Source: Betaproteobacteria bacterium
Lineage (GTDB): Bacteria > Pseudomonadota > Gammaproteobacteria > Burkholderiales > Nitrosomonadaceae
Assembly: GCA_004356775.1 (NCBI GenBank)
Contig: SMXG01000048.1
Span: 1 to 60,632 of the forward strand
Direction of reading: 5' to 3'
Length of the DNA stretch: 60,632 nucleotides
Made by a program: the position numbers and the translations under genes. The notes under the pieces are model-generated. The model saw nothing but the letters and a program-made list of their open reading frames with translations. It was not told where the DNA came from and searched no databases. Shown one piece after another: positions 18,979 to 28,297 of the stretch (position 1 is its first letter; the number at the start of each line of letters is the position of its first letter).

Positions 18979-19676
18979 GCGCTAGACGCGAAGAAGTTCT
19001 CAAGGAATTGGGATTGGTTCCATTGTGGCGTACTAGAGAGAATTATCGAGCTGGTAATATGACACTGGCATCTAACTCGCTTGTTGGTGCAACGAATGAG
19101 AGGCGTTTGCAAATTCTGCAGTTGGACTGGGCTCAGCTCAAGGCAAGTGTGGCCAACTGTACAGCCTGTTCATTGTGCCAGGCCCGCACCAAGACAGTGT
19201 TTGGCGTGGGTGATGAGAATGCCGATTGGTTGTGTGTAGGTGAGGCACCGGGTGTCGAGGAGGATGTCAAGGGCGAGCCTTTCGTTGGTCCGGCCGGAAA
19301 ATTGCTGGACAACATGCTTGAGGCTATCAATCTGAAGCGTGGTAAGAATATTTATATTACCAATATCGTCAAATGTCGCCCTCCTGGTAATAGAAATCCA
19401 GACCCTAGTGAAGCGCAACAATGCGAGCCCTATCTTGCAAGGCAAATTGAACTGATCAAGCCAAAACTTATCCTTGCGCTGGGAAAAGTTGCAGCACAAA
19501 ACCTCTTGAATACTGGTGCTACTATCGCTAGCTTGCGTTGTAAGTTGCATGAGTATTCGGGTATTCCTTTAATTGTCACATATCATCCGGCATATCTGTT
19601 GCGCATACAGCTCGACAAAGCAAAGGTATGGGAGGATTTATGTTTTGCCAGAAATACCATGCAGACAATGTTGTAG
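18975..19676 (+). CDS. Uracil-DNA glycosylase, family 4 (4Fe-4S)
   Basis: The 233-residue enzyme removes uracil from DNA. It has the family-4 motifs GEAPGVEEDVKGEPFVGPAG and, near the C-terminus, TYHPAYLLR. Four Cys suit the 4Fe-4S cluster: two in CTACSLC, one in VKCRPPGNRNP and one in QQCEPYL. A ~50-residue N-terminal extension precedes the core, as in many proteobacterial members. It is the last gene of tsaB-rimI-udg. Confidence 0.92.
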   Translation: MSARREEVLKELGLVPLWRTRENYRAGNMTLASNSLVGATNERRLQILQLDWAQLKASVANCTACSLCQARTKTVFGVGDENADWLCVGEAPGVEEDVKGEPFVGPAGKLLDNMLEAINLKRGKNIYITNIVKCRPPGNRNPDPSEAQQCEPYLARQIELIKPKLILALGKVAAQNLLNTGATIASLRCKLHEYSGIPLIVTYHPAYLLRIQLDKAKVWEDLCFARNTMQTML

Positions 19677-19716
19677 AACTATTCTTATGGCAGACTATTG
19701 GATTTTAGCGATATCC

Positions 19717-20991
19717 TCAAAGCTTTTTATGTGCCCCGATTAGATGTAAAGAATCTTCCCTGCTTTGGTTAAGAAAGTGCCATCGGCGTACCAGAGTCAT
19801 GGTTACAGCTACGAATAAACCGAACATGATTATGACGGAGTAAACGTGTACTTCAAAACTTACCAACAAAGCATACACCGTTAACATGACCAGAATGCTC
19901 AAATTCTCATTAAAGTTTTGTACTGCGATAGAGTGGCCAGCACCCATCAGAATATGTCCACGATGTTGTAGCAGAGCGTTCATTGGTACCACGAAGAATC
20001 CAGCCAACCCACCAATAAGCATAAGTAAAACTATCGCGAACCACAAGTCGCGTACTATTATCATGGCCATTACTACGATACCCATAACGATACCAAGGGG
20101 GATCACTCTTAATGATTGTCTTAGGGATACTAACCGTGCAGCCATCACAGCACCTATCGCAATACCTACGGCGACTATGCCTTGCAGTTGTGCTGCTTTG
20201 TTTAGTGGATAGCCAAGGGCTATATCGGCCCATTTCAGCACAATAAATTGTAGTGTTGCACCTGCTCCCCAGAACAATGTTGTTACGGCGAGAGAAATCT
20301 GTCCTAGCTTGTCAGTCCACAGCAACTTGAAGCAATGCCCGAACTCATGTATCAGGAAAATCGGATTTTTATTGAGAACGCGGTGATCAACCCCAGTGTT
20401 AGGAATGTATAAATTGAAAATGGCAGCAATGCTATAAAAAACAGCAATAAGGAGAATAGATGCTTCAGGAGTAGTATCTACGCCAGTATCGATAAAGGGA
20501 AAATCAAATTCTAGAAATATAGTGGAAACCGCTGGCGTAATTAACACACCACCCAAAACCGTGCCAAGGATAATAGAGGTTACGGTTAGTCCCTCAATCC
20601 AGCCATTGGCAGCTACCAGTTTCTCCGGCGGCAACAGCTCTGTTAGTATGCCATATTTTGCGGGGGAGTAAGCGGCAGCGCCTAGCCCCACGAAAGCATA
20701 TGCAGCGAGCGCGAGATACTGGTGTGAGGCCAAAAAAAGTAAACCGCAACCCGTAATCTTGATGGTGTTGCTGATGAACATCACACGTCCCTTAGGCATG
20801 GAGTCAGCAAATGCACCGACAAAAGGAGCAAGAATCACATAGAACAATACAAAGACAAATTTGAGCATAGGGGTGAGATACGCAGGAGCATGCAGATCTA
20901 TCAGTAGTGCGATAGCAATAACCAACAACGCATTGTCTGCCAGCGACGAAAAGAACTGTGCCGCCATGATGGTATAGAAACCACGTTTCAA
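19717..20991 (-). CDS. lplT: Lysophospholipid transporter LplT (MFS)
   Basis: A 424-residue, 12-segment major facilitator protein. The start MKRGFYTIMAAQFFSSLADNALL and the PFVGAFADSMPKGRVMFISN loop between segments 2 and 3 match LplT, which flips lysophospholipids across the inner membrane for re-acylation. In enterobacteria it pairs with aas; no aas is present here. It converges on the uracil-DNA glycosylase and diverges from alr. Confidence 0.85.
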   Translation of the reverse strand: MKRGFYTIMAAQFFSSLADNALLVIAIALLIDLHAPAYLTPMLKFVFVLFYVILAPFVGAFADSMPKGRVMFISNTIKITGCGLLFLASHQYLALAAYAFVGLGAAAYSPAKYGILTELLPPEKLVAANGWIEGLTVTSIILGTVLGGVLITPAVSTIFLEFDFPFIDTGVDTTPEASILLIAVFYSIAAIFNLYIPNTGVDHRVLNKNPIFLIHEFGHCFKLLWTDKLGQISLAVTTLFWGAGATLQFIVLKWADIALGYPLNKAAQLQGIVAVGIAIGAVMAARLVSLRQSLRVIPLGIVMGIVVMAMIIVRDLWFAIVLLMLIGGLAGFFVVPMNALLQHRGHILMGAGHSIAVQNFNENLSILVMLTVYALLVSFEVHVYSVIIMFGLFVAVTMTLVRRWHFLNQSREDSLHLIGAHKKL

Positions 20992-21247
20992 ACTTTTACT
21001 CCCCGAATTGTTGTTAGGCGCTGAAGAATGCCATAGTTATCCATGCCTATTTTAGGTTGCAGTCTTATAACATGAAACAGCTTTGACGACCAATGCAACC
21101 GTCGTAATCCATTACTCAACTATTAAATTCTTGTTAAACGCTACCCTAGCAACAAGATTTGTGATTGAATGATACGCTAGACTTACAGTATGAATTTTAC
21201 TTGTATGTTGAAAAGATAAGTGGTGAATACTTCTAAACACCGAACAA

Positions 21248-22321
21248 ATGTCGCGACCCATCCGTGCCCTGATTGATCTTTCTGCGCTTGAACACAATCT
21301 TTCCGTAGTTCGTCGTCATGCTCCCCGCTTGCGAGTGATGGCAGTAATCAAAGCTAACGCCTACGGTCACGGATTGCTGCGTGCCGCCGAAGCGTTAAAG
21401 AGTGCAGATGGTTTTGCGATTCTGGAATTAGACGCCGCAATTCGTTTACGAGAATCCGGTTATCACCAGACTATCTTGTTAATTGAGGGATTTTTTTCAA
21501 CAACGGAATTAGCGTTGCTGGAGCAATATCAATTATGTACTGTAATTCATCACAGTGAGCAGCTGGAGATGCTACCTGCTTACAGACGACCTGGAGGGCT
21601 GGATGTGTTTCTGAAGCTCAACACTGGTATGAACCGTCTGGGGTTTACTTCCGAACAATATCCTGCTGCACTGGAGTCACTGAAGACTAATTCCGCTGTT
21701 GGCCAAATTACATTGATGACACATTTTGCTTGCGCTGATGAGCCCAGCGGGGGGAGGGAGGTAGCAGGGCAACTACAATGTTTTAACGCCGCTACTGCAG
21801 GATGGAATTTGCCACGCTCATTAGCCAACTCTGCAGCTATTTTACGCTATCCTGAAACACATGCCGACTGGGTTCGTCCAGGCATCATGCTCTATGGTGC
21901 ATCACCATTTTCTGATATAGCTGCTGGCGAACTGGATTTATGTCCAGTCATGACAGTCTCTAGCAGAATCATCGCGGTGCAGAATCTTCGTTCGGGAGAT
22001 GGGATTGGATATGGCCACATTTTTCGTGCAGATCGGCCCATGCGTGTGGGTATCGTCGCTGGTGGTTATGCAGATGGGTATCCGCGGCATGCGCCTATTG
22101 GTACACCAGTATTAGTAGACGGTAGGCGTACCCGTATTCTTGGGCGTGTGTCTATGGATATGCTGCATGTGGATTTGAGTGGGATTGAGAGTGCAGGTGT
22201 GGGTAGTTCAGTAATACTTTGGGGGAAAGGGATGCCCGTAGACGAAGTAGCACAGTCAGCTGGTACGATCAGTTATGAGTTACTATGTTCGATAGCACCA
22301 CGAATACGGATAGAGACGTAA
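21248..22321 (+). CDS. alr: Alanine racemase
   Basis: The 357-residue PLP enzyme makes D-alanine for peptidoglycan. Lys35 in AVIKANAYGHG holds PLP; the GIGYGHIFRADRPMRVG segment carries the catalytic Tyr region of the C-terminal beta domain, and RVSMDMLHVDLS follows. Length is normal. A strong hairpin terminator lies 15 bases after the stop. Confidence 0.95.
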   Translation: MSRPIRALIDLSALEHNLSVVRRHAPRLRVMAVIKANAYGHGLLRAAEALKSADGFAILELDAAIRLRESGYHQTILLIEGFFSTTELALLEQYQLCTVIHHSEQLEMLPAYRRPGGLDVFLKLNTGMNRLGFTSEQYPAALESLKTNSAVGQITLMTHFACADEPSGGREVAGQLQCFNAATAGWNLPRSLANSAAILRYPETHADWVRPGIMLYGASPFSDIAAGELDLCPVMTVSSRIIAVQNLRSGDGIGYGHIFRADRPMRVGIVAGGYADGYPRHAPIGTPVLVDGRRTRILGRVSMDMLHVDLSGIESAGVGSSVILWGKGMPVDEVAQSAGTISYELLCSIAPRIRIET

Positions 22322-22336
22322 GTGGAATATAATTTG

Positions 22337-22366
22337 AAAGAAGGCGGTCTTTTGACCGCCTTCTTT
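22337..22366. terminator. Bidirectional intrinsic terminator between alr and ppiC
   Basis: AAAGAAGGCGGTC, loop TTTT, GACCGCCTTCTTT: a perfect 13-bp stem with GC-rich core and A/T-rich base. It sits between the convergent alr and ppiC genes and can serve both. Confidence 0.9.
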
Positions 22367-22392
22367 ATCTTCAAAACCCCAGAATGTTGCGA

Positions 22393-23193
22393 CTATTCGA
22401 TCTTAGCTTCATCACGTAGTTCTTCGAGATAAGCTGCAAATTTACGCTCTAGCACACGCTGTTGTACCTTTAGTTTAACTTCTTTAAAGGGTGGTATTTT
22501 GAGGGGACGTATACCATCAAGTCGAATTATGTGCCAACCAAAGGAAGTTTTTACAGGTTGTTGAGTAATTTGGCCTTTCTTCAATTTGACTAGAGCCTCA
22601 GCAAAGGGTTGTGCATAGCTTCTGGCAGAGGTCCAGCCAAGTTCGCCGCCCTTATTTTTGGATCCGTCATCGATAGATTTATCCTTAGCAATCTGTCCAA
22701 ATTTAGAGCCTTTCTTGATACGTGCAATAATGTCTTTTGCATCTTCCTCAGTGCTGACCAGGATGTGACGTGGATTGTATTCCTGATCACCCAACGTAGA
22801 TGCGCTCACCGCTTCATATTCATTGCGTAGTTCTTTTTCGGTTACTTTGTTTTTCTCTATAAAATCAGCTTGAAGTGCCCTGATCAGGACAGACTGACGG
22901 GTAATATTAATCTGGGTTGCAACTTCTGGAAGTTTATCGAGTCCTTTTCTTATAGCCTCCTGAGTTAGTACCTCCTGCTTTATCAGGTCATCGCGCACAG
23001 CTTTTCTTGTCTCAGGAGTATCTTTTTGACCCTGAGCAGTGAGTCCCTTCATCACTGTTTCGAAGCGCGAATTTGGAATGACAACCCCATTTACTGTGAC
23101 CAAAGGTGCTGCAGGCTGAGCATGAGCCGTGGTAAAAGCTGCTAGACCAGAAATGCCAAGTACTATTAAATGCGAAAATTTCATCAGGTGCAT
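22393..23193 (-). CDS. Periplasmic parvulin-type peptidyl-prolyl isomerase
   Basis: A 266-residue exported chaperone/isomerase. A signal peptide (KFSHLIVLGISGLAAFTTAHA) precedes a SurA-like N-terminal helical region and a parvulin domain from about residue 140 (YNPRHILVSTEEDAKDII, GGELGWTSA, FGWHIIRLDGIRP). It probably helps fold outer membrane proteins. It is the last gene of yciB-yciI-bolA-ppiC, a common betaproteobacterial order. M4 (ATG 23184) is an alternative start. Confidence 0.9.
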   Translation of the reverse strand: MHLMKFSHLIVLGISGLAAFTTAHAQPAAPLVTVNGVVIPNSRFETVMKGLTAQGQKDTPETRKAVRDDLIKQEVLTQEAIRKGLDKLPEVATQINITRQSVLIRALQADFIEKNKVTEKELRNEYEAVSASTLGDQEYNPRHILVSTEEDAKDIIARIKKGSKFGQIAKDKSIDDGSKNKGGELGWTSARSYAQPFAEALVKLKKGQITQQPVKTSFGWHIIRLDGIRPLKIPPFKEVKLKVQQRVLERKFAAYLEELRDEAKIE

Positions 23194-23205
23194 TGAACTT
23201 TCCTT

Positions 23206-23487
23206 TCAGTGAATTGAATCTAATAAAATTTCTTCGGGAGTATACGCCTTTATACTCAGTGCGTGAATATCCTTGTTCATCATTTCTCCTAGAGCGGCAT
23301 ATATCATCCTATGCCGGGCCATGGTTGATTTTTTGGAAAAATCGCACGATACGATGGTAAGAAAAAAATGACCACCACCATTCTTAGCCCCCTCGTGACC
23401 TTTATGTTTAGCGCTTTCATCCAAAATTTCAATTTTCTCAGGATTAAGGACGGCAAGTTTTTGCTTGATCGATTTGATTGTGCTCAT
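23206..23487 (-). CDS. bolA: BolA family protein
   Basis: The 93-residue product has the BolA class II-like KH fold; the family motif is visible as [27 protein letters not shown], with the conserved His in MARHRMIY. BolA proteins pair with monothiol glutaredoxins and affect iron-sulfur handling and cell shape. Its ATG overlaps the stop of the YciI gene by four bases. Confidence 0.9.
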   Translation of the reverse strand: MSTIKSIKQKLAVLNPEKIEILDESAKHKGHEGAKNGGGHFFLTIVSCDFSKKSTMARHRMIYAALGEMMNKDIHALSIKAYTPEEILLDSIH

Positions 23488-23789
23488 ATTGGCAAAACTT
23501 TCTTAAATGGTTTAATCGTTAGTTTCGCATACACGCCAGAAGTAGCATATGGATCAGCCTTAGCCCAAGTGCACGCTGCTTCCAGCGACATAAATTCCGC
23601 CACGATCAAGCTGCCAGAGAATCCAGCTGGGCCAGGGTCAAAACTATCAATCGCGGGGTATGGGCCAGCTAGGATAAGGCGCCCTTCCTCCTGTAAGACC
23701 TTGATGCGTTCCTGATGAGCAGGACGAGATGCCAAACGTTTTTCTAGGCTATTTGGAGTATCTTCACCATTTATCACGTAAAGCATCAA
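23484..23789 (-). CDS. yciI: YciI family protein
   Basis: A 101-residue small alpha-beta protein. Family marks are [29 protein letters not shown] and [21 protein letters not shown], with the His-Asp pair thought to form an active site. The reaction is unknown. It overlaps yciB and bolA by four bases each. Confidence 0.88.
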   Translation of the reverse strand: MMLYVINGEDTPNSLEKRLASRPAHQERIKVLQEEGRLILAGPYPAIDSFDPGPAGFSGSLIVAEFMSLEAACTWAKADPYATSGVYAKLTIKPFKKVLPI

Positions 23790-24331
23790 GTTTTATTGTC
23801 CTCATCCTCTGTTATAAATTTTCCCAGCATAAGGCCTTGTAATACTACAAACACTAACATTAGTCCTGTAGACCCAAATAGTTTGAAATTTACCCAGATA
23901 TCAGTGGGGTAGTTAAAAGCCACATAGAGATTAATCATGCCCATTAATGCAAAGAATGTTGCCCAACTAAGATTCAAGTTGTTCCATATTCCTTCTGGCA
24001 GCGAGATTTTCTTTTCCAACATGGCACGGATTAGATTTTTCTTAAATACAGCTTGCGAAACGAGCAGTGTACTAGTGAACACCCAATATAGTACAGTTGG
24101 CTTCCATTTGATAAAGGTTTCATCTTGTAGTATCAGTGTTGCGCTACCGAAGATGACAATGATTATGAGGCTCACCCACTGCACTTTTTCTACCTTGCGG
24201 TGACGAAACCAAGTCCAGACAATTTGAACAAAAGTAGCAGCAATAGCTACAGCAGTTGCAGCATAAATTCCATAAAGCTTGAATGCGACAAAAAATAGGA
24301 TGACCGGGAAAAGGTCAAAAAGTAACTTCAT
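23786..24331 (-). CDS. yciB: Inner membrane septation protein YciB/IspZ
   Basis: A 181-residue protein with five likely membrane segments; [18 protein letters not shown] and [22 protein letters not shown] are family marks. YciB is linked to envelope integrity and cell division. It is the first gene of its operon. Confidence 0.92.
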   Translation of the reverse strand: MKLLFDLFPVILFFVAFKLYGIYAATAVAIAATFVQIVWTWFRHRKVEKVQWVSLIIIVIFGSATLILQDETFIKWKPTVLYWVFTSTLLVSQAVFKKNLIRAMLEKKISLPEGIWNNLNLSWATFFALMGMINLYVAFNYPTDIWVNFKLFGSTGLMLVFVVLQGLMLGKFITEDEDNKT

Positions 24332-24656
24332 AAATATAGAATGGCAAAGTTTGTCGTTAGTTGAACAATGCGATTATGGCGGCTAAGCTTGGGAAAATCT
24401 ATTGAATTTCTGGACACATGTGGTTCAAACAATTTAATGGGCTTGGGTAAATATGTATTCACTAGCCAGATACTTTCATGGCGTAATAATCTTCTAATCT
24501 GACGTGAATAAAATGGAATTGATGCAGTACGCAAATAAAAGTTCTGTGGTGTAATCTATATTTTTCATTCATGTTTAAATTTGCTGATCTATTTTGTTCA
24601 TATATGGGCAATATCCGATTGAGAAATGATCGATTTTTGACAAGACCAAGTTTGCA
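24332..24656. other. Intergenic region between yciB and the DUF2863 gene
   Basis: These 325 AT-rich bases upstream of yciB hold its promoter. A 68-codon open frame on the minus strand (24534-24328) has no recognisable product or ribosome binding site and runs into the start of yciB. I see no terminator or repeat. Confidence 0.5.
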
Positions 24657-25868
24657 TCAGTGTAAATGTACCAGTATTTTTTCCCCTTCTTCAGGAAATT
24701 CGGCATGAACGACTTCTCCTTCTGAGTTTGGGAACAAGGGGACACCACACTCCTCGCAATACTCTAGAGAGAAACGATTATCTAGAAGTGTTATGTTAGT
24801 TATGCCGCATTCCTGCAGCGTAGTTTCTATTTGCGTAACGGTGTCGCTGTTTTCGTCTTCCTCGCCAACCAGTGCCCAGACGATACCGTAGAGTACATTA
24901 TTACGATCCATGGAAGTGAAACTTACACGGTATTCTTCTAGAAATTGGTCGTGGAATGGTGCAATCACTGCGCAAAGACCACTCGTCGGAATATTTAAGG
25001 TTGACTGCAAAAAATCAACGGTTGCATGCATGGAATAGGGGCGGGCAAGGCGATCTGCCATACGCCATGCGGAAAAAAATCCATCAGGCAATAACACTTC
25101 AAATGCACAACCCTGAAATAGTGAGCGTAATGCTTCGCCACACTGGGTTTTCCATGAATGGAGTATCTCCTGCTTCGAAGATTTCACACCAGGTACTCCA
25201 TTACTTACATGGTTCGTTCCACTAACTTCCTGCCAGTGGAACATAGGCTTTCCCTGTGGTACTGCAATCGCACCAAGAAGATAACGGGTATCTGATAGAA
25301 AACGCCCTGTTTCAGCAAGTTGGCGCGGATTCATGTGTAGGTCCTGTCCACCACCAACAGCAGCCCATAACTTACTGGCTAGTTCGTGTGTGAGACGATA
25401 ACCACGCGGCAATTGGTCAGGACTGAAAAGGTAATCTGCCAGCGAGAACTGAGCGTTTTCTAGCAACATATGTGTCTGGAACTGCTTTCGAAGATTGTTT
25501 AAAGTCGCTTCGGGTATCGGGCCGGAAGGGATCGAGAAACGAGACCATGTTAGTACTGGTGCAGCAAACATTAGCACATCATAGATACAGTCTTCATGTG
25601 TCAAAGTGCCACACTCAATTGCAGCCTCGATAGCATAGATAAATTCGCCATAACCAGCTGGGTCAGTATCATAAAGTAACTCCAATGCTGCTTCTAGGTT
25701 TTGATCATCCCCCGTATGTAACTGTGTGTTTATTTTTACCCCAAGTCGATTCTCCCAAAAGGTATCCTCTGTGCGACTACCAGAAGCTGCAAGTCCTGCA
25801 GCTAAACGGACAAGTTCCTGTACAGCACGTGGAGACCTAGTACGTCGTGGGACGTGGGATCTTTTCAT
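24657..25868 (-). CDS. DUF2863 family protein
   Basis: The 403-residue product matches my memory of DUF2863, a betaproteobacterial family of unknown function; the basic N-terminus and the LVRLAAGLAASGSRTEDTFWE opening are typical. It has no signal or membrane segment. A CEECG motif near residue 369 could bind metal but has no visible partner pair. Monocistronic. Confidence 0.7.
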   Translation of the reverse strand: MKRSHVPRRTRSPRAVQELVRLAAGLAASGSRTEDTFWENRLGVKINTQLHTGDDQNLEAALELLYDTDPAGYGEFIYAIEAAIECGTLTHEDCIYDVLMFAAPVLTWSRFSIPSGPIPEATLNNLRKQFQTHMLLENAQFSLADYLFSPDQLPRGYRLTHELASKLWAAVGGGQDLHMNPRQLAETGRFLSDTRYLLGAIAVPQGKPMFHWQEVSGTNHVSNGVPGVKSSKQEILHSWKTQCGEALRSLFQGCAFEVLLPDGFFSAWRMADRLARPYSMHATVDFLQSTLNIPTSGLCAVIAPFHDQFLEEYRVSFTSMDRNNVLYGIVWALVGEEDENSDTVTQIETTLQECGITNITLLDNRFSLEYCEECGVPLFPNSEGEVVHAEFPEEGEKILVHLH

Positions 25869-26019
25869 GGTGGGAGTTGCATAGTATTCAAAGATTCATT
25901 TTATCCTAAATTCGGTAGCTGGTCTGGGTCAGGTCACTATTATGCAAGATCGTGATATGTTGTTTCCGAAGTGTAGAAAATGGGAGACTCTTTACGGGTA
26001 GCGTTCCATGCTTGATTCC

Positions 26020-26760
26020 CTATAAATTCATGCTGCGTCCGCCGTCCACTGCTATGATCTGTCCCGTTATATAAGGCGCGTCAGAAATCAAGAAAAGTAC
26101 CGTTTTAGCGATGTCATCCGGTTCACCTGTTCGCTTGAGGAGTGTCTTTCCAATAATACGCTGGCGAGCTAATTCATCTGACCATTCACCGTTTTCTGGC
26201 CACAGAATAGTGCCTGGAGAAACACCATTTACCCGGATCTCTGGCGCAAGCTCTATCGCTAGAGATTTGGTAAGTGTAGCCAGTCCACCTTTCGCAGTAC
26301 TGTATATCACGTACTTTTTTAGCGGCCATGCGGCGTGAATATCGACAATGTTAACAATGCAGCCGCATTGTTTCTTTAGATACGGCGCTGCTGCTTGAGA
26401 TAAAAAAAGCGGTGCCTTGAAATTACTGCCAATAAGCTCGTCCCATGATTTTTCTGTTATCTCACCCATCGGAGTGGGGGAGAAGCTGGAAGCATTGTTG
26501 ACAAGCGAATCCATTTTGCCAAAATGTTTTATAGTTTCGGTGACGAGATTTGGTAGTTGGGTGGTGTCGAGCAAGTCAGCCTGCACTAATGCAACTGAGC
26601 CAGGACGCACCTGATTGAGTTCAGTTTGCAACATTCGTGCTTCCTTTTCAGAGGATCGATAATGCACCATCAGATTCATGCCCACAGTGTGTAGTTTGCG
26701 GCAGATGGCTGCACCCAATCGTTTGGTACCACCGGTAATTAGTATAATTTTACTTTGCAT
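26020..26760 (-). CDS. Pteridine reductase (FolM/PTR1-like short-chain dehydrogenase)
   Basis: A 246-residue SDR. The cofactor motif TGGTKRLGAAI replaces the usual TGxxxGIG, as in pteridine reductases that prefer NADPH; the active site is Tyr-x-x-x-Lys in YSTAKGG. Such enzymes reduce dihydrobiopterin or dihydrofolate. ATG 26760 has GGAA at good spacing and is preferred over the in-frame TTG 26772. It diverges from midA, leaving about 200 bases for both promoters. Confidence 0.8.
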   Translation of the reverse strand: MQSKIILITGGTKRLGAAICRKLHTVGMNLMVHYRSSEKEARMLQTELNQVRPGSVALVQADLLDTTQLPNLVTETIKHFGKMDSLVNNASSFSPTPMGEITEKSWDELIGSNFKAPLFLSQAAAPYLKKQCGCIVNIVDIHAAWPLKKYVIYSTAKGGLATLTKSLAIELAPEIRVNGVSPGTILWPENGEWSDELARQRIIGKTLLKRTGEPDDIAKTVLFLISDAPYITGQIIAVDGGRSMNL

Positions 26761-26963
26761 CACAATTTCCAATAGAGCATCTAGAAATCCAAATTGGTGG
26801 CCAGAAGTTGTGCGTATTAATTGCTTACCCTGTTACGTCACAATATTTAGTTATATATGCTTAGTCTTATTTTGAACCTTGAATTTTTAAAGGTACCCAC
26901 TACAATCGTTAATCTATAGTCCCAGATTAACGATAATTTACCATAAGGATACTACTTAAGCTG

Positions 26964-28148
26964 ATGTTGTCACTATCGACACCAACTGGGTCCGCTTACC
27001 AGCATAGTTGTGCTGTGCAGGAGATGATCTGTGCTGAGATTGCCACTGCAGGGGGGTGGATTCCATTTACACGTTATATGGAGTTGGCATTATATGCACC
27101 TGGCATGGGCTATTACTGTGGTGGTGCAGCTAAATTTGGTGGCACCGGAGATTTTGTTACTGCACCAGAAATTTCTCAGTTATTTGGTAAAGCCGTGGCG
27201 CAGCAAGGGGTACAGGTACTTGAATGTATGGGTGAGAATAGCAACAATATTTTAGAATTTGGGGCTGGCAGCGGCAAGCTGGCGCTCGATTTGTTACTTG
27301 AGATGGAAAAACTTGAAAGGCTCCCAAAGCATTATTTTATTCTCGAAGTCAGTGGAGAATTGCAAAATCGACAGAAAGAATTATTTGAAAAACTTGCACC
27401 ACATCTTTTGTCTCGGGTTGACTGGTTGGAACATCTGCCCGCTAAATTTGAAGGCCTGATACTTGCAAATGAAGTACTCGATGCTATGCCGGTTCATTTG
27501 GTTGTATGGCGTGGTACCAATTTATTCGAGCGTGGTGTTGCATGGAATGGTAGGGCACTCGAGTGGAGCGACCACATACTGGTTAACAGAGAACTTTTCA
27601 AGGTTGCACGTGAATTAAGTCCACAGATTAATTCAGATGGCGAAAATGTTGGCACTTATGTCAGCGAAATCAGTCTTTCTACACGTAGATTTATGCGAAG
27701 CCTGGCAGGTATTTTACAGCAGGGTGCAATAGTGCTGATTGATTACGGTTTCGGGTATAGTGAGTACTACCACTCCCAGCGAAATCGTGGCACGCTGATG
27801 TGTCATTACCGTCACCATGCCCACGAAGATCCGTTTTATTTTCCAGGCCTGCAGGACATTACTAGTCATGTAGATTTTAGTGCAATCTCTCAGGTGGCGA
27901 CAGCAGAAGGGCTCGAGTTGTTGGGATATACCTCCCAGGCACATTTCCTCATCAACTGTGGGATCACCGAAATTCTTGCACGAATTCCGGCAGAAAATGC
28001 AGGTGACTTTTTGCCCCTGGCTAATCAATTGCAGAAATTAGTGAGTCCCGCCGAAATGGGTGAACTGTTCAAGGTCATCGTTTTCGGTAAAAATATTCAA
28101 CAACCTCTTGTTGGGTTTACCAGTGGCGATAAAAGTCGTCAATTATAG
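26964..28148 (+). CDS. MidA/NDUFAF7-type SAM-dependent methyltransferase
   Basis: The 394-residue product matches COG1565. It has the family opening GGWIPFTRYMELALYAPGMGYY, GDFVTAPEISQLFGKAVAQQ, and the SAM-binding ILEFGAGSGKLALDLL. The mitochondrial homologue methylates an arginine of complex I; bacterial targets are not established. It is divergent from the pteridine reductase, a pair seen in other betaproteobacteria. Confidence 0.88.
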   Translation: MLSLSTPTGSAYQHSCAVQEMICAEIATAGGWIPFTRYMELALYAPGMGYYCGGAAKFGGTGDFVTAPEISQLFGKAVAQQGVQVLECMGENSNNILEFGAGSGKLALDLLLEMEKLERLPKHYFILEVSGELQNRQKELFEKLAPHLLSRVDWLEHLPAKFEGLILANEVLDAMPVHLVVWRGTNLFERGVAWNGRALEWSDHILVNRELFKVARELSPQINSDGENVGTYVSEISLSTRRFMRSLAGILQQGAIVLIDYGFGYSEYYHSQRNRGTLMCHYRHHAHEDPFYFPGLQDITSHVDFSAISQVATAEGLELLGYTSQAHFLINCGITEILARIPAENAGDFLPLANQLQKLVSPAEMGELFKVIVFGKNIQQPLVGFTSGDKSRQL

Positions 28149-28297
28149 AAAGAAGCATGATTTCTGCTGCTCTGAGGATTAACTAGCAAGCATACAGAGT
28201 CTTGGCGGCATAAATAAGATCGCAACATCACAGCAAATAGCGTGACCTCTTGCATTAAATGCCAAAAAAATTTTTACTAAAATGCAGTAGAGCTGGA

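Noticed and set aside
24328-24534. 68-codon minus-strand frame upstream of yciB
   Set aside because: No ribosome binding site, no family resemblance, and it overlaps the yciB start; most likely chance.
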